The translations under genes were made by a program, and so were the position numbers. The notes beneath the pieces are model-generated. The model was given only the letters and a program-made list of their open reading frames with translations, ran no database searches and was not told the origin of the DNA. Positions 40,183 to 48,711 of a stretch of 64,000 nt of DNA are shown one piece after another. The stretch lies in NCBI RefSeq assembly GCF_001898115.1, contig NZ_MKSQ01000005.1:1-64000 (forward strand), in the 5' to 3' direction. How positions within the stretch are numbered: the first letter of the stretch is position 1; each line of letters opens with the position of its first letter. The DNA comes from Allobosea sp. 67-29 (GTDB lineage Bacteria; Pseudomonadota; Alphaproteobacteria; Rhizobiales; Beijerinckiaceae).

Positions 40183-41352
40183 TTGCGCCTCGCCTTCCTC
40201 ACCTCGCTCATCCCGGTCGCCCGGCCCGATACCGGCTTCGAGATCGCCAATGCCGCGATCCTGTCGGCGCTGCGCGCTGCCGGCCATCAGGTCACGGCGA
40301 TCGGCTTCACGCGCCAAGGCGAAGTGCCGGCCGATCCGGCCGGAGCAGTCGTCGTCGCCGGGATCGACATCGAGAACGCTGCGGTCTCTAAGCTGCGGCA
40401 ATGGCAATGGCTGGTCTCGGCGCTCCGTTGGAGGCTGCCGGTGGCCTGCGCGAAGCTTCGGCTCGCCGGCGCCGGGCGGCTGGTCGAGGCGGTGCGGGCG
40501 CACGGCCCGTTCGATGCGCTCGTGCTGAACTCGGTGATGCTGCCCGGCGCGTTTCCCGAGCTGCTCGAAATCGCGCCCTGCCTGCTGGTCGAGCACAATA
40601 TCGAGCATGTCTCGGCGCGGCAGAACGCCCGCAATACCGGAAACCCTTTGCTGCGCCTGCTGTTTGCGCGCGAGGCGCGTCTGCTGCGGGGGGTCGAGCA
40701 GCGGCTCTGGCGACAGGCCGGTTTCGTCTGGACCCTGGCGGAGGAGGATCGCCACGCCCTGGGGCCGGATGTCCGGGACAGGTCGGCGGTTTTGCCTCTC
40801 GTCTCCGGCGGCGGCGCCGCCCCCGGGGAGCCCGCGGGTGACGAGCCGCCCATCTTCGACGTCGGCCTGGTCGGAACCTGGACGTGGGTGCCCAACCGGG
40901 TCGGGCTGGAATGGTTTCTGCGCGAGGTCTGTCCGCTGCTGCCCCGGGAGATGCGGGTTGCGGTCGCCGGGCGCGTGCCGCCGGATCTGCTCGCGCCGCC
41001 CAATGTCACGCTGGTCGGCCGGGTGCCGTCCGCGGACCGCTTCCTGCGCTCCTGCCGTGTCGTCGCGCTGTCGAGCCGGGCCGGCACGGGTGTGCAGCTC
41101 AAGACCGTCGAGACGATTCAGCTCGGCCTGCCCGCGGTGGCGACGCCGCTCTCCTGCCGCGGCTTCACCGAGCTGCCGGCCAATTTCACGCTCGCCGACA
41201 GCGCGGCCGACTTCGCCCGCGCCCTGGCGGAGCGTGTCGCAGAGGTTGCGGCAGGCGCGCCGCAGCGGCTCGACGGAACGGCCTTTCTGGAGCGCCAGCG
41301 CGCGGCGCTTGCCACCGCGATCGCACGGGGCCTCGCAGCGGCGCGCGCGTGA
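40183..41352 (+). CDS. Glycosyltransferase, GT4-like
   Basis: A 389-residue GT-B fold enzyme. It starts LRLAFLTSLIPVARPDTGFEIAN, has CLLVEHNIEHVSARQNARN in the first domain, and in the second domain DVGLVGTWTWVPNRVGLEWFL, VAVAGRVPPDLL and SSRAGTGVQLKTVETIQLGLP, the donor-binding loop. The start is uncertain: TTG 40183 places the first strand directly at the N-terminus, and TTG 40129 is an alternative; no ATG is in frame near here. It is the last recognised gene of the polysaccharide locus. Confidence 0.78.
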   Translation: MRLAFLTSLIPVARPDTGFEIANAAILSALRAAGHQVTAIGFTRQGEVPADPAGAVVVAGIDIENAAVSKLRQWQWLVSALRWRLPVACAKLRLAGAGRLVEAVRAHGPFDALVLNSVMLPGAFPELLEIAPCLLVEHNIEHVSARQNARNTGNPLLRLLFAREARLLRGVEQRLWRQAGFVWTLAEEDRHALGPDVRDRSAVLPLVSGGGAAPGEPAGDEPPIFDVGLVGTWTWVPNRVGLEWFLREVCPLLPREMRVAVAGRVPPDLLAPPNVTLVGRVPSADRFLRSCRVVALSSRAGTGVQLKTVETIQLGLPAVATPLSCRGFTELPANFTLADSAADFARALAERVAEVAAGAPQRLDGTAFLERQRAALATAIARGLAAARA

Positions 41353-41392
41353 GCGGCCGGCCCGGATTTGCCTCGCCGCGCGCTCCGGCGCT

Positions 41393-41432
41393 ATGAATCG
41401 GCGCACGCCGACCCGTGCGTGCGCCGATTCAT
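41393..41432. repeat. 16-bp perfect inverted repeat ahead of guaC
   Basis: ATGAATCGGCGCACGC (41393-41408) and its exact reverse complement (41417-41432) flank the 8-base spacer CGACCCGT. The right arm ends 22 bp before the guaC ATG. There is no T run after it on either strand, so it does not look like a simple terminator. It may be an operator or an mRNA hairpin controlling guaC. Confidence 0.8.
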
Positions 41433-41454
41433 CGCCCAGCCTCGAGGCGGCCGC

Positions 41455-42498
41455 ATGCGCATCGAAAACGATCCCAAGCTCGATTTTCGCGATGTCCTGA
41501 TCCGCCCCAAGCGCTCGACGCTGGGCAGCCGGGCCCATGTCGGCGTCGAGCGTAGCTTCCGCTTTCTGCATACCGGGCGGGAATGGACCGGATTCCCGCT
41601 GATCGCGGCGAATATGGATGTCGTCGGCACGATGGCGATGGCGCGCGCGCTGCTGACGCATGGTGCCATGGTCGCCCTGCACAAGCACTATGACGCGGAA
41701 GCCCTGATCGCCTTTTTCCGCGAGCCGGGCGCGGCCAACGCCTTCTATTCACTGGGCACCACCGAGGCTGATCACGACAAGCTCAAGGCGGTTCACGCGC
41801 AGTCGCCGATATCCAAGATCTGCCTCGACGTCGCCAACGGCTATACCGAGAAGTTCGTCGACACGGTCAAGGCGACGCGCGCCGCCTTTTCCGAGGCGGC
41901 GATCATGGCCGGCAACGTCGTCACCGGCGACATGACCGAGGCACTGCTGCTGGCGGGCGCCGACATCGTCAAGGTCGGCATCGGGCCGGGCTCGGTCTGC
42001 ACGACCCGCAAGATGACCGGCGTCGGCTACCCGCAGCTTTCGGCGATCATCGAATGCGCCGACGCGGCGCATGGTCTGAAGGGGTTGGTCTGCGGCGATG
42101 GCGGGCTGACGGTGCCCGGTGACGTCGCCAAGGCCTATGGTGGCGGCGCCGATTTCGTGATGATGGGTGGCATGCTCGCCGGCCATGACGAATGCGAGGG
42201 CGAGATCCGCTACGAGGAGCGCGACGGAGAGGCGGTTCCGGTCGCCATGACCTTCTACGGCATGTCCTCCGACACGGCGATGAACAAATATGCCGGCGGC
42301 GTCGCCACCTATCGCGCATCGGAAGGCAAGACCGTGGAGGTGCCCTATCGCGGCCCGGTCGCAGGCACGATGCAGGAGATCATGGGCGGCGTGCGCTCGG
42401 CGATGACCTATATCGGCGCCGTCCATCTCAAGGAGGTCTCGAAGCGCACGACCTTCATCAGGGTCGGCACCCAGCTCAACACCGTGTTCGGCAACTGA
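41455..42498 (+). CDS. guaC: GMP reductase
   Basis: Reduces GMP to IMP with NADPH, returning guanine nucleotides to the common purine pool. The 347-residue TIM-barrel protein has the start [21 protein letters not shown], the catalytic Cys182 in [36 protein letters not shown], and [16 protein letters not shown]. The absence of CBS domains and the KMTGVGYPQ wording separate it from IMP dehydrogenase. ATG 41455 fits the family start. A large inverted repeat lies immediately upstream. Confidence 0.95.
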   Translation: MRIENDPKLDFRDVLIRPKRSTLGSRAHVGVERSFRFLHTGREWTGFPLIAANMDVVGTMAMARALLTHGAMVALHKHYDAEALIAFFREPGAANAFYSLGTTEADHDKLKAVHAQSPISKICLDVANGYTEKFVDTVKATRAAFSEAAIMAGNVVTGDMTEALLLAGADIVKVGIGPGSVCTTRKMTGVGYPQLSAIIECADAAHGLKGLVCGDGGLTVPGDVAKAYGGGADFVMMGGMLAGHDECEGEIRYEERDGEAVPVAMTFYGMSSDTAMNKYAGGVATYRASEGKTVEVPYRGPVAGTMQEIMGGVRSAMTYIGAVHLKEVSKRTTFIRVGTQLNTVFGN

Positions 42499-42531
42499 GC
42501 GTCGCCGCTCGTCGCGATAACGCGCGACAAG

Positions 42532-42556
42532 AAAAAACCGGCCGAAGGGGCCGGTT
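42532..42556 (-). terminator. Terminator of gcrA
   Basis: Stem AACCGGCC / GGCCGGTT (42536-42556) with a 5-base loop; on the minus strand it is followed by six T residues. It lies 26 bp after the gcrA stop and 34 bp after the guaC stop, and may serve guaC weakly in the other direction. Confidence 0.8.
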
Positions 42557-42581
42557 CTTCAGCTCTCGCCGCTGTTCTCGC

Positions 42582-43127
42582 TCAGGCTCGTGCCTTGCTC
42601 CGGTCCCGCCGGCGATCGGCGGCGGGCTGGTAGGCGATGCGGGAATGGTAGCTGCAATAGGGCAGGCCGGTCTGCGAGCGCGCTCCGCAGAAGCGGAAAT
42701 CCGGGCTCGTCGGGTCACCCATCGGCCAGCGGCACATATATTCGCGCAACTCCATGATGGTGACGCGTTCGGAGAACGGGATCACCACGTCCTCCGACGG
42801 CATGGGAGCCTGCTCGGCCTCCGGCTCGGCCTCGGTCACGAACTGCGGCGCGAGCGCATGCGCGCCGCGCGTTCCGCCGGCGGGACCGCTCATCGGATGG
42901 CTCGGCGCGCGTGCCGGGGCCTTGCGCGGGGCGGCGTTGCGCGGCGCGGCCGGGGCAGCGGCGCTCTTGGCCCGGCCGGAGAGGCCGAGCCGGTGCACCT
43001 TGCCGATCACCGCATTGCGCGTGACGTTGCCGAGTTCGGCCGCGATCTGGCTGGCGCTGAGGCCGTCGCTCCAGAGCTTCTTGAGCAGTTCGACGCGCTC
43101 GTCCGTCCATGCTCCGGCTTCGTTCAT
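42582..43127 (-). CDS. gcrA: GcrA cell cycle regulator
   Basis: Alphaproteobacterial sigma-70 cofactor that activates genes whose promoters carry CcrM-methylated GANTC sites. The 181-residue protein has the N-terminal DNA-binding helix-turn-helix WTDERVELLKKLWSDGLSAS continuing to ELGNVTRNAVIGKVHRLGLSGR. A variable Ala/Pro-rich linker leads to the C-terminal sigma-2-binding region with YMCRWPMGDP and FCGARSQTGLPYCSYH. ATG 43127 is preferred over the ATG six bases upstream because AGGTG is six bases ahead of it. Its upstream DNA is unusually rich in GANTC sites. Confidence 0.95.
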   Translation of the reverse strand: MNEAGAWTDERVELLKKLWSDGLSASQIAAELGNVTRNAVIGKVHRLGLSGRAKSAAAPAAPRNAAPRKAPARAPSHPMSGPAGGTRGAHALAPQFVTEAEPEAEQAPMPSEDVVIPFSERVTIMELREYMCRWPMGDPTSPDFRFCGARSQTGLPYCSYHSRIAYQPAADRRRDRSKARA

Positions 43128-43320
43128 CCGCATCACCTGTCTGGTCCGGCCGGTTCCTTGCGGCGCCGGCCTTAAGGGTGCTTCGTGGCGGAATCCGGAG
43201 CCGTCGGCTTTTGTCGCTGAGACAAAACCGTTGCTGCCGCAACAGACCGGACTGGGGACGCCGCACGAAATGTCGTATCTGACGAAAAGGACCATACAAG
43301 GGGCGGTGACTCGCGGACAA

Positions 43321-43383
43321 GAGTCGCCGAATCTGAAAACAGCTTTTCCCCAGGCGATTCGCGATTGACGGGTCAAGCGAATC
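43321..43383. promoter_or_regulatory. GANTC (CcrM methylation) site cluster upstream of gcrA
   Basis: GAGTC at 43321, GAATC at 43329, GATTC at 43356 and GAATC at 43379 fall within 63 bp, with a fifth, GAATC, at 43191. In DNA of this composition one site per roughly 300 bp would be expected. GANTC is the target of the cell-cycle methyltransferase CcrM, and GcrA reads its methylation state. Confidence 0.6.
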
Positions 43384-43427
43384 TTTTCGGCAACACTGTC
43401 GCTGCGGCAAGAAAAGCCGGCGTGGAA

Positions 43428-43456
43428 TTGACAGGCTCGGCTGCCTTAAGCATATT
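43428..43456 (+). promoter_or_regulatory. Predicted argD promoter
   Basis: TTGACA at 43428-43433, a 17-bp spacer, and CATATT at 43451-43456. The perfect -35 box and correct spacing make this a good housekeeping promoter. It gives a leader of about 220 nt before the argD ATG. Confidence 0.55.
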
Positions 43457-43470
43457 TATCCACAAGGTGA

Positions 43471-43491
43471 CGCCGCCCCTTTCGGGCGGCG
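43471..43491 (+). terminator. Leader hairpin in the argD 5' region
   Basis: CGCCGCCC / GGGCGGCG with loop CTTTC, followed by CTTATGTTTT. It forms within 35 nt of the predicted argD transcription start. The T run is interrupted, so it may be a weak terminator or simply a stabilising 5' hairpin. Confidence 0.4.
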
Positions 43492-43684
43492 CTTATGTTT
43501 TCGCGGATCAAGGCCCGAACGATGCGGATGACGGCGCGACGAGAGGTCAGGAACTGGGTGCGACGATAACGTCGTCACCGGGTCGCAGCTTGCCTGCATG
43601 ATGCAGCATCAACCCGGATCGCGTTCTCGACCCCAGCGCCAATCCGGTCTCATTCGTCTCCCCTTTCGCGAGGATATCCCTGTT

Positions 43685-44905
43685 ATGGCCCCCGCCCCCG
43701 TTTCCGCCAGCCAGTCCGTGCTCGTCCCGACCTATGCCCGCGCCCCCGTCGCCTTCGAGCGCGGTGAGGGTCCCTGGGCGATCACCGCCGACGGCACGCG
43801 CTATCTCGATTTCGGCGCCGGCATCGCCGTCAACGCCCTCGGTCATGCCCACCCGCATCTGGTGAAGACGCTGACCGAGCAGGCCGGCAAGATCTGGCAT
43901 ACCTCGAACCTCTATGGCGCGCCGGACGGCGAGCGGCTGGCCCGCCGCCTTTGCGAGGCGACCTTCGCCGAGCGGGTGTTCTTCACCAATTCGGGCGCCG
44001 AGGCGAACGAGTGCGCCATCAAGATGGCGCGGAAGTATCACGCCGCGAAGGGACATCCCGAGCGCTTCCGCATCGTCACATTCGAAGGCGCCTTCCACGG
44101 CCGCACGCTGGCGACCATCGCCGCCGGCGGTCAGCAGAAATACATCGACGGCTTCGGCCCGAAGGTCGACGGCTTCGACCAGGTGCCCTTCGACGACGAG
44201 AAGGCGCTGCGCGCCGCGATCACGCCCGAGACGGCCGCCTTGATGATCGAGCCGATCCAGGGCGAAGGCGGGCTGCGCTCGGTGCCGGGCCGCTTCCTCA
44301 AGCTGCTGCGTCAGATCTGCGACGAGAACGGCCTGCTGCTGATCTTCGACGAGATCCAGACCGGCGTCGGCCGCACCGGCAAGTTCTTCGCCCATGAGCA
44401 TTACGGCGTGACGCCGGACATCATGTCGATCGCCAAGGGCATCGGCGGCGGCTTCCCTATGGGCGCCTGCCTGGCGACCGAAGAGGCGGCCTCGGGCATG
44501 ACGCTGGGCACGCACGGCACCACCTTCGGCGGCAATCCGCTCGCGATGGCGGTCGGCAACGCCGTGCTCGACGTCGTTCTGGCGCCGGGCTTCATCGAGA
44601 ATGTCGGGCGGATCGCGCTGCGGCTGAAGCAGTCGCTGGCGGAGCTCAAGGACAGGCATCCCGGCGTGATCGAGGAGATCCGCGGCGAGGGCCTGATGCT
44701 CGGCCTCAAGCTGCACACGCCGAACACGGATTTCGTCAACGAGGCACGGGCCCAGGGCCTGCTGGTCGTCGGCGCCGGCGACAATGTCGTGCGCCTGCTG
44801 CCGCCGCTGATCGTCACCGAGGCTGATGTCGCCGAGGCGGTCTCACGCCTCGACAAGACGGCGGGCGCCATCGAGGCCTCGCTCAAGCGCCCGGCTGCCG
44901 AGTAA
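43685..44905 (+). CDS. argD: Acetylornithine aminotransferase
   Basis: PLP enzyme of arginine synthesis, converting N-acetylglutamate semialdehyde to N-acetylornithine. The 406-residue protein has the class III pattern: [78 protein letters not shown] and the PLP lysine in [17 protein letters not shown] 43685 was chosen because AGGAT lies upstream and the family begins here; the frame continues further up without similarity. argF and hslO follow closely. Confidence 0.95.
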   Translation: MAPAPVSASQSVLVPTYARAPVAFERGEGPWAITADGTRYLDFGAGIAVNALGHAHPHLVKTLTEQAGKIWHTSNLYGAPDGERLARRLCEATFAERVFFTNSGAEANECAIKMARKYHAAKGHPERFRIVTFEGAFHGRTLATIAAGGQQKYIDGFGPKVDGFDQVPFDDEKALRAAITPETAALMIEPIQGEGGLRSVPGRFLKLLRQICDENGLLLIFDEIQTGVGRTGKFFAHEHYGVTPDIMSIAKGIGGGFPMGACLATEEAASGMTLGTHGTTFGGNPLAMAVGNAVLDVVLAPGFIENVGRIALRLKQSLAELKDRHPGVIEEIRGEGLMLGLKLHTPNTDFVNEARAQGLLVVGAGDNVVRLLPPLIVTEADVAEAVSRLDKTAGAIEASLKRPAAE

Positions 44906-44943
44906 GCTCAACCCTCCCACCCCGCGAAGCGAAGGAAGCGCCC

Positions 44944-45864
44944 GTGACGCGCCATTTCCTCGACCTTTCCGATTTCTCCGGCAACGAACTGCGCGCCATC
45001 CTGCGCGCGGGCGAGGAGATGAAGGCGCGACGTCGTACGCCGGCCGCCGCGGGGGACCGCCTGCTCGAGGGCAAGGTCATCGCCATGATCTTCGAGCAGC
45101 CCTCCTTGCGCACGCGCGTCTCCTTCGATGTCGGCATCCGCGAGCTCGGCGGCTCGCCGATGATGGTGACCGGCCGCGAGATCGAGCTCGGCGAGCGCGA
45201 GACCATCGCGGACACGGCCCGCGTACTCTCGCGCTATGTCGATGCGATCATGATCCGCATGCTCGACCACGATGCCGTGGTCGAGATGGCGAAATACGCT
45301 TCCGTCCCGGTGATCAACGGCCTGACCAAGCGCCAGCATCCCTGCCAGGTCATGGCCGACGTCATGACCTTCGAGGAGCGTCGCGGGCCGATCGAGGGCA
45401 AGCGCATCGCCTGGACGGGGGACACCAACAACGTGCTGACCTCCTGGGTCCACGCCGCCGGTCGGCTCGACTTCGAATTGTCGATCGCGACCCCGGAGGA
45501 GCTGGCGCCCCCGCCGGCGCTGATCGCCTGGGCGAAAAAGCAGGGCGCCAAGCTCAAGCTGACGACGCGGCCCGAGGAGGCGGTCGAGGGCGCCGATTGC
45601 GTCATCACCGACTGCTGGGTCTCGATGGGCGACGAGGAAGGCACCCGTCATAACCTGCTGCGCCCTTACCAGGTCGATGATCGGCTGATGGAGCGCGCCG
45701 AGAAGGAGGCGATCTTCATGCATTGCCTGCCGGCTTCGCGTGGCGAGGAGGTCACGGACAAGATCATGGACGGCCCGCAATCGGCGGTCTTCGACGAGGC
45801 CGAGAACCGTCTGCACGCGCAGAAGGGCATCCTGGCCTGGTGCTTCGGCGGGGTGGCGGCCTGA
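44944..45864 (+). CDS. argF: Ornithine carbamoyltransferase
   Basis: Forms citrulline from ornithine and carbamoyl phosphate. The 306-residue protein has the carbamoyl-phosphate motif SLRTRVSF, then [17 protein letters not shown], the ornithine-side SMG in [11 protein letters not shown], and the C-terminal FMHCLPA. It starts with GTG 44944, 38 bp after argD, and its stop overlaps hslO (TGATG). The pairing argD-argF-hslO is typical of Rhizobiales. Confidence 0.96.
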   Translation: MTRHFLDLSDFSGNELRAILRAGEEMKARRRTPAAAGDRLLEGKVIAMIFEQPSLRTRVSFDVGIRELGGSPMMVTGREIELGERETIADTARVLSRYVDAIMIRMLDHDAVVEMAKYASVPVINGLTKRQHPCQVMADVMTFEERRGPIEGKRIAWTGDTNNVLTSWVHAAGRLDFELSIATPEELAPPPALIAWAKKQGAKLKLTTRPEEAVEGADCVITDCWVSMGDEEGTRHNLLRPYQVDDRLMERAEKEAIFMHCLPASRGEEVTDKIMDGPQSAVFDEAENRLHAQKGILAWCFGGVAA

Positions 45865-46868
45865 TGGCCGCCGCGGAAGCCGGCGTGACGGCCGGGCTCG
45901 ACGACGCCGTCCTGCCCTTCGCCGTTCCCGATCTCGACGTGCGCGGCCGGGTCGTTCGGCTCGGCGGTTCGATCGACGCGATCCTCGAGCGCCACGATTA
46001 TCCCGTGGCCGTCTCGCGCGTGCTCGGCGAGGCCTGCGCTCTCACCGTCCTGCTCGGCACGGCGCTGAAGTTCGAGGGCCGCTTCCAGCTTCAGACCAAG
46101 AGCGACGGCGCCATCGCGATGATGGTGGTCGACTTCACCGCGCCCGATACCTATCGCGCCGTCGTGCAGATCAACCAGGCCAAGCTCGTCGAAGCGATGG
46201 CGCTCGACAAGCTGTCGACCGGCGCGCTGCTCGGCGAGGGGCACCTCGCGATGACCATCGACCAGGGCTCGACGACGACGCGCTATCAGGGCATCGTGCC
46301 GCTCTCCGGGCAGAGCCTGGAGGAAGCGGCGCACCAGTATTTCCGTCAGTCGGAGCAGATCCCCACCCGCGTCCGTCTTGCCGTCGGCACGGTCACCGCC
46401 GGCGGGCGGGCCCATTGGCGCGCCGGCGGCATTCTCGTTCAGTTCATGCCGCATTCGCCCGAGCGCCTGCGCGCTGCCGACATCCATCCCGGCGACGTGC
46501 CGGAAGGCCACGAGATCCTCGCGAGCACCGATCCCGACGGCATCGAGGACGATGCCTGGACGGAGGCGCGCTCGCTGGTCGAGACGGTCGAGGATCATGA
46601 ACTGCTCGACCCGACGCTGGAGAGCGAGCGCCTGCTCTATCGGCTCTTCCACGAGCGTGGTGCCCGCGTCTTCGAGGCGGTCGCGGTGCAGGAGGCCTGC
46701 CGTTGCTCGCGCGAGCGGGTGCTGGCGATGCTGCGCGGCTTCTCGCCCGAGGATCGCCGCGCCATGGTCGCCGATGACGGCAAGCTCGGCGTCACCTGCG
46801 AGTTCTGCTCGCGGCGCTATTCCTTCGACCAGGCCGAGGTCGAGGACGGGCAGGCGGCCGGACAATAG
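45864..46868 (+). CDS. hslO: Hsp33 redox-regulated chaperonin
   Basis: Cytoplasmic holdase chaperone switched on by oxidation. The 334-residue protein keeps both zinc-binding pairs, CRC in EACRCSRERV and CEFC in VTCEFCSRRYSF, which form disulfides on oxidation. The N-terminal folding domain has LLGEGHLAMTIDQG. ATG 45864 overlaps the argF stop by one base and sets the start. The C-terminus converges on argE after about 100 bp. Confidence 0.94.
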   Translation: MAAAEAGVTAGLDDAVLPFAVPDLDVRGRVVRLGGSIDAILERHDYPVAVSRVLGEACALTVLLGTALKFEGRFQLQTKSDGAIAMMVVDFTAPDTYRAVVQINQAKLVEAMALDKLSTGALLGEGHLAMTIDQGSTTTRYQGIVPLSGQSLEEAAHQYFRQSEQIPTRVRLAVGTVTAGGRAHWRAGGILVQFMPHSPERLRAADIHPGDVPEGHEILASTDPDGIEDDAWTEARSLVETVEDHELLDPTLESERLLYRLFHERGARVFEAVAVQEACRCSRERVLAMLRGFSPEDRRAMVADDGKLGVTCEFCSRRYSFDQAEVEDGQAAGQ

Positions 46869-46969
46869 GCCGGCTCGTCATCGCTGGACGCCCGAAGCGG
46901 TACCCGGGGATCTCCCGCTGAAAAGCGCGAAAAGCTCGCTGCCCGCGACAGGCCAGAGCAGGGCGTGCG

Positions 46970-48148
46970 CTATGCCGCCCGGCACTCCGCCATCAACCTG
47001 CGCATGAAGGTCTCGCCGGCCTGCAGCTGTTCCAGCGTGATGTATTCGTCCGGCTGGTGCGCCTGGTCGATCGAGCCCGGCCCGCAGACCACGGTCGGCA
47101 GGCCGGCGCGCTGGAAATGCCCGGCTTCGGTCGCATAGGCCACGGCGATGGTCTGGTTGCGGCCGGACAGGCGCATGGCGAGCCGTTCCGCCGTCGAGCC
47201 CGGATCGGGCGAGAGGCCGGGAACGTCGGACGTCATCACCGTCTCGATGGCGGAGGATGGCGCGGTTTTCTGCATGCGGAACAGCACCGTCTTCGCCAGG
47301 GAGGCGAAGCGCGCCGGCCCGGAATAGGGATCGGAATCCGGCAGCGTCCGGATCTCCCAGGAGAGCTCGGCGCGATCGGCCAGGATGTTGCGCGCGATGC
47401 CGCCATGGAACTTGCCGAGATGGATGGTGTCGTAGGGCGGGTCAAAGCGCCCGCTGCGATCCGGACGGTCCTTGGCCTCCTCCTGCATGCGGTCGAGCTC
47501 GGCCGCGAGCAGCGCGCCGGCATGCACCGCGCTGGCGCCAAGCTGCGGCTTGGAGGAATGCGCCGCGAAGCCGGTGATCCGCGTCAGGAAGGTGCGGATG
47601 CCCTTGTGGGCATCGGCGATGTCGAGAGAGGTCGGCTCGCCGACGATGACGGCGGTGGGGCGCGGCAGGGTCCGGCCCATCGCCGCGATGCCGTCGACCA
47701 CGCCGAGGCAGGTGACCTCCTCGTCATAGGAGAGGAAGAGATGGATCGGCGTCGTCAGCCCCGCGCTGAGGAAGTCCGGTACCAGCGCCAAGGCCAGCGC
47801 GACGAAGCCCTTCATGTCGACGGCGCCTCGACCATAGGCCCGCCCGTCCGCGACATGCAGCGTGAAGGGATCCCGGCTCCAGGCCTGCCCCTCGACCGGC
47901 ACGACATCGGTGTGGCCGGACAGCACGATGCCGCCGCGGTCCTGCGGGCCGATGGTGGCGAACAACGCCGCCTTGTCGCCCGCCTCGTTGGGGAAGCGGG
48001 TCGAGGAGATGCCCCAGCCGGCGAGATAGTCCTCGACGAAGTCGATCAGCGCCAGGTTGGATTTGTGGCTCACCGTGTCGAAGGCGACCAAGCGGGCGAG
48101 CATCTCGAGCGGCGTGTGGCGCTGCCCGGCGGGCGAGGTGGCGGTCAA
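46970..48148 (-). CDS. argE: Acetylornithine deacetylase
   Basis: M20 metallopeptidase-family enzyme releasing ornithine from N-acetylornithine. The 392-residue protein shows metal ligands and catalytic residues in LSGHTDVVPV, YGRGAVDMKGF, YDEEVTCLG and VGEPTSL, and the dimerisation-domain motif GFAAHSSKPQLGASA. The TTG start at 48146-48148 overlaps the apaG stop (TTGA), and AAGG eight bases upstream supports it. The presence of argE with argD and argF means an acetyl-cycle gene set is partly clustered here; succinyl-diaminopimelate desuccinylase (DapE) is a related but less likely reading. Confidence 0.9.
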   Translation of the reverse strand: MTATSPAGQRHTPLEMLARLVAFDTVSHKSNLALIDFVEDYLAGWGISSTRFPNEAGDKAALFATIGPQDRGGIVLSGHTDVVPVEGQAWSRDPFTLHVADGRAYGRGAVDMKGFVALALALVPDFLSAGLTTPIHLFLSYDEEVTCLGVVDGIAAMGRTLPRPTAVIVGEPTSLDIADAHKGIRTFLTRITGFAAHSSKPQLGASAVHAGALLAAELDRMQEEAKDRPDRSGRFDPPYDTIHLGKFHGGIARNILADRAELSWEIRTLPDSDPYSGPARFASLAKTVLFRMQKTAPSSAIETVMTSDVPGLSPDPGSTAERLAMRLSGRNQTIAVAYATEAGHFQRAGLPTVVCGPGSIDQAHQPDEYITLEQLQAGETFMRRLMAECRAA

Positions 48149-48537
48149 TGCAGAACCTTCTTCACATAGGGCGAATCGAGCGGAAACAGCGGGACTTCGA
48201 CGTCGAACACCTCGCCGTTTTCGCCGAGCATGGCGTAGAAGCCCCGCATGGCGCCGTCCGGCGTCGTCAGCGGGCAGCCCGAGGTGTAGCTGAAGCTCTC
48301 GCCCGGCCGCAACACCGGCTGCTTGCCGACGACGCCCTCCCCGCGCACCTCGTGGGTTTCGCCATTGCCGTCGGTGATGAACCAGTGGCGCGTCACCAGC
48401 TGCACGGTTTGGGTCGAGAGATTCACGATCTCGATGGAATAGGCCCAGAAATAGCGGCCCTGTGACGGCGAGGATTCCGCTTCGAGGAATTTCGGCGCCG
48501 CGGTCACGCGCACGCCCTGCGTCTGTGCCTGATACAT
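48145..48537 (-). CDS. apaG: ApaG protein
   Basis: A 130-residue single-domain protein with an immunoglobulin-like fold; the family is linked to divalent metal and nucleotide responses but its activity is unsettled. Signatures are YSIEIVNLSTQTVQLVTRHW, VRGEGVVGKQPVLRPGESF and GAMRGFYAML. The ATG at 48535-48537 gives the normal family length. argE overlaps its stop, so the two are likely co-transcribed. Confidence 0.93.
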   Translation of the reverse strand: MYQAQTQGVRVTAAPKFLEAESSPSQGRYFWAYSIEIVNLSTQTVQLVTRHWFITDGNGETHEVRGEGVVGKQPVLRPGESFSYTSGCPLTTPDGAMRGFYAMLGENGEVFDVEVPLFPLDSPYVKKVLH

Positions 48538-48711
48538 CGCCAGACCTCCACGCTGTCGAAGACCTCTTTGCCTTGATAGGGACCGGCGATGTCGAGCGTC
48601 AATGCCGGCCGGCATCATGCAGGCGTGGACAACCGGGCGAAAACCGCGCATGCGGCTTGGCCGAGGAGCGACACTTCGCTAGCGCTAACCGATTGTCTCC
48701 GCGGAACTCGC

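Larger units (their letters stand above)
43128..43684. other. Intergenic region between gcrA and argD
   Basis: Divergent control region of 557 bp. It contains a cluster of GANTC sites, the predicted argD promoter and a leader hairpin, each listed separately. An open frame of 78 codons at 43365-43601 covers the promoter and has no ribosome binding site, so I do not regard it as a gene. Confidence 0.5.

Noticed and set aside
43365..43601. 78-codon plus-strand frame between gcrA and argD
   Set aside because: It covers the predicted argD promoter and leader hairpin and has no ribosome binding site.
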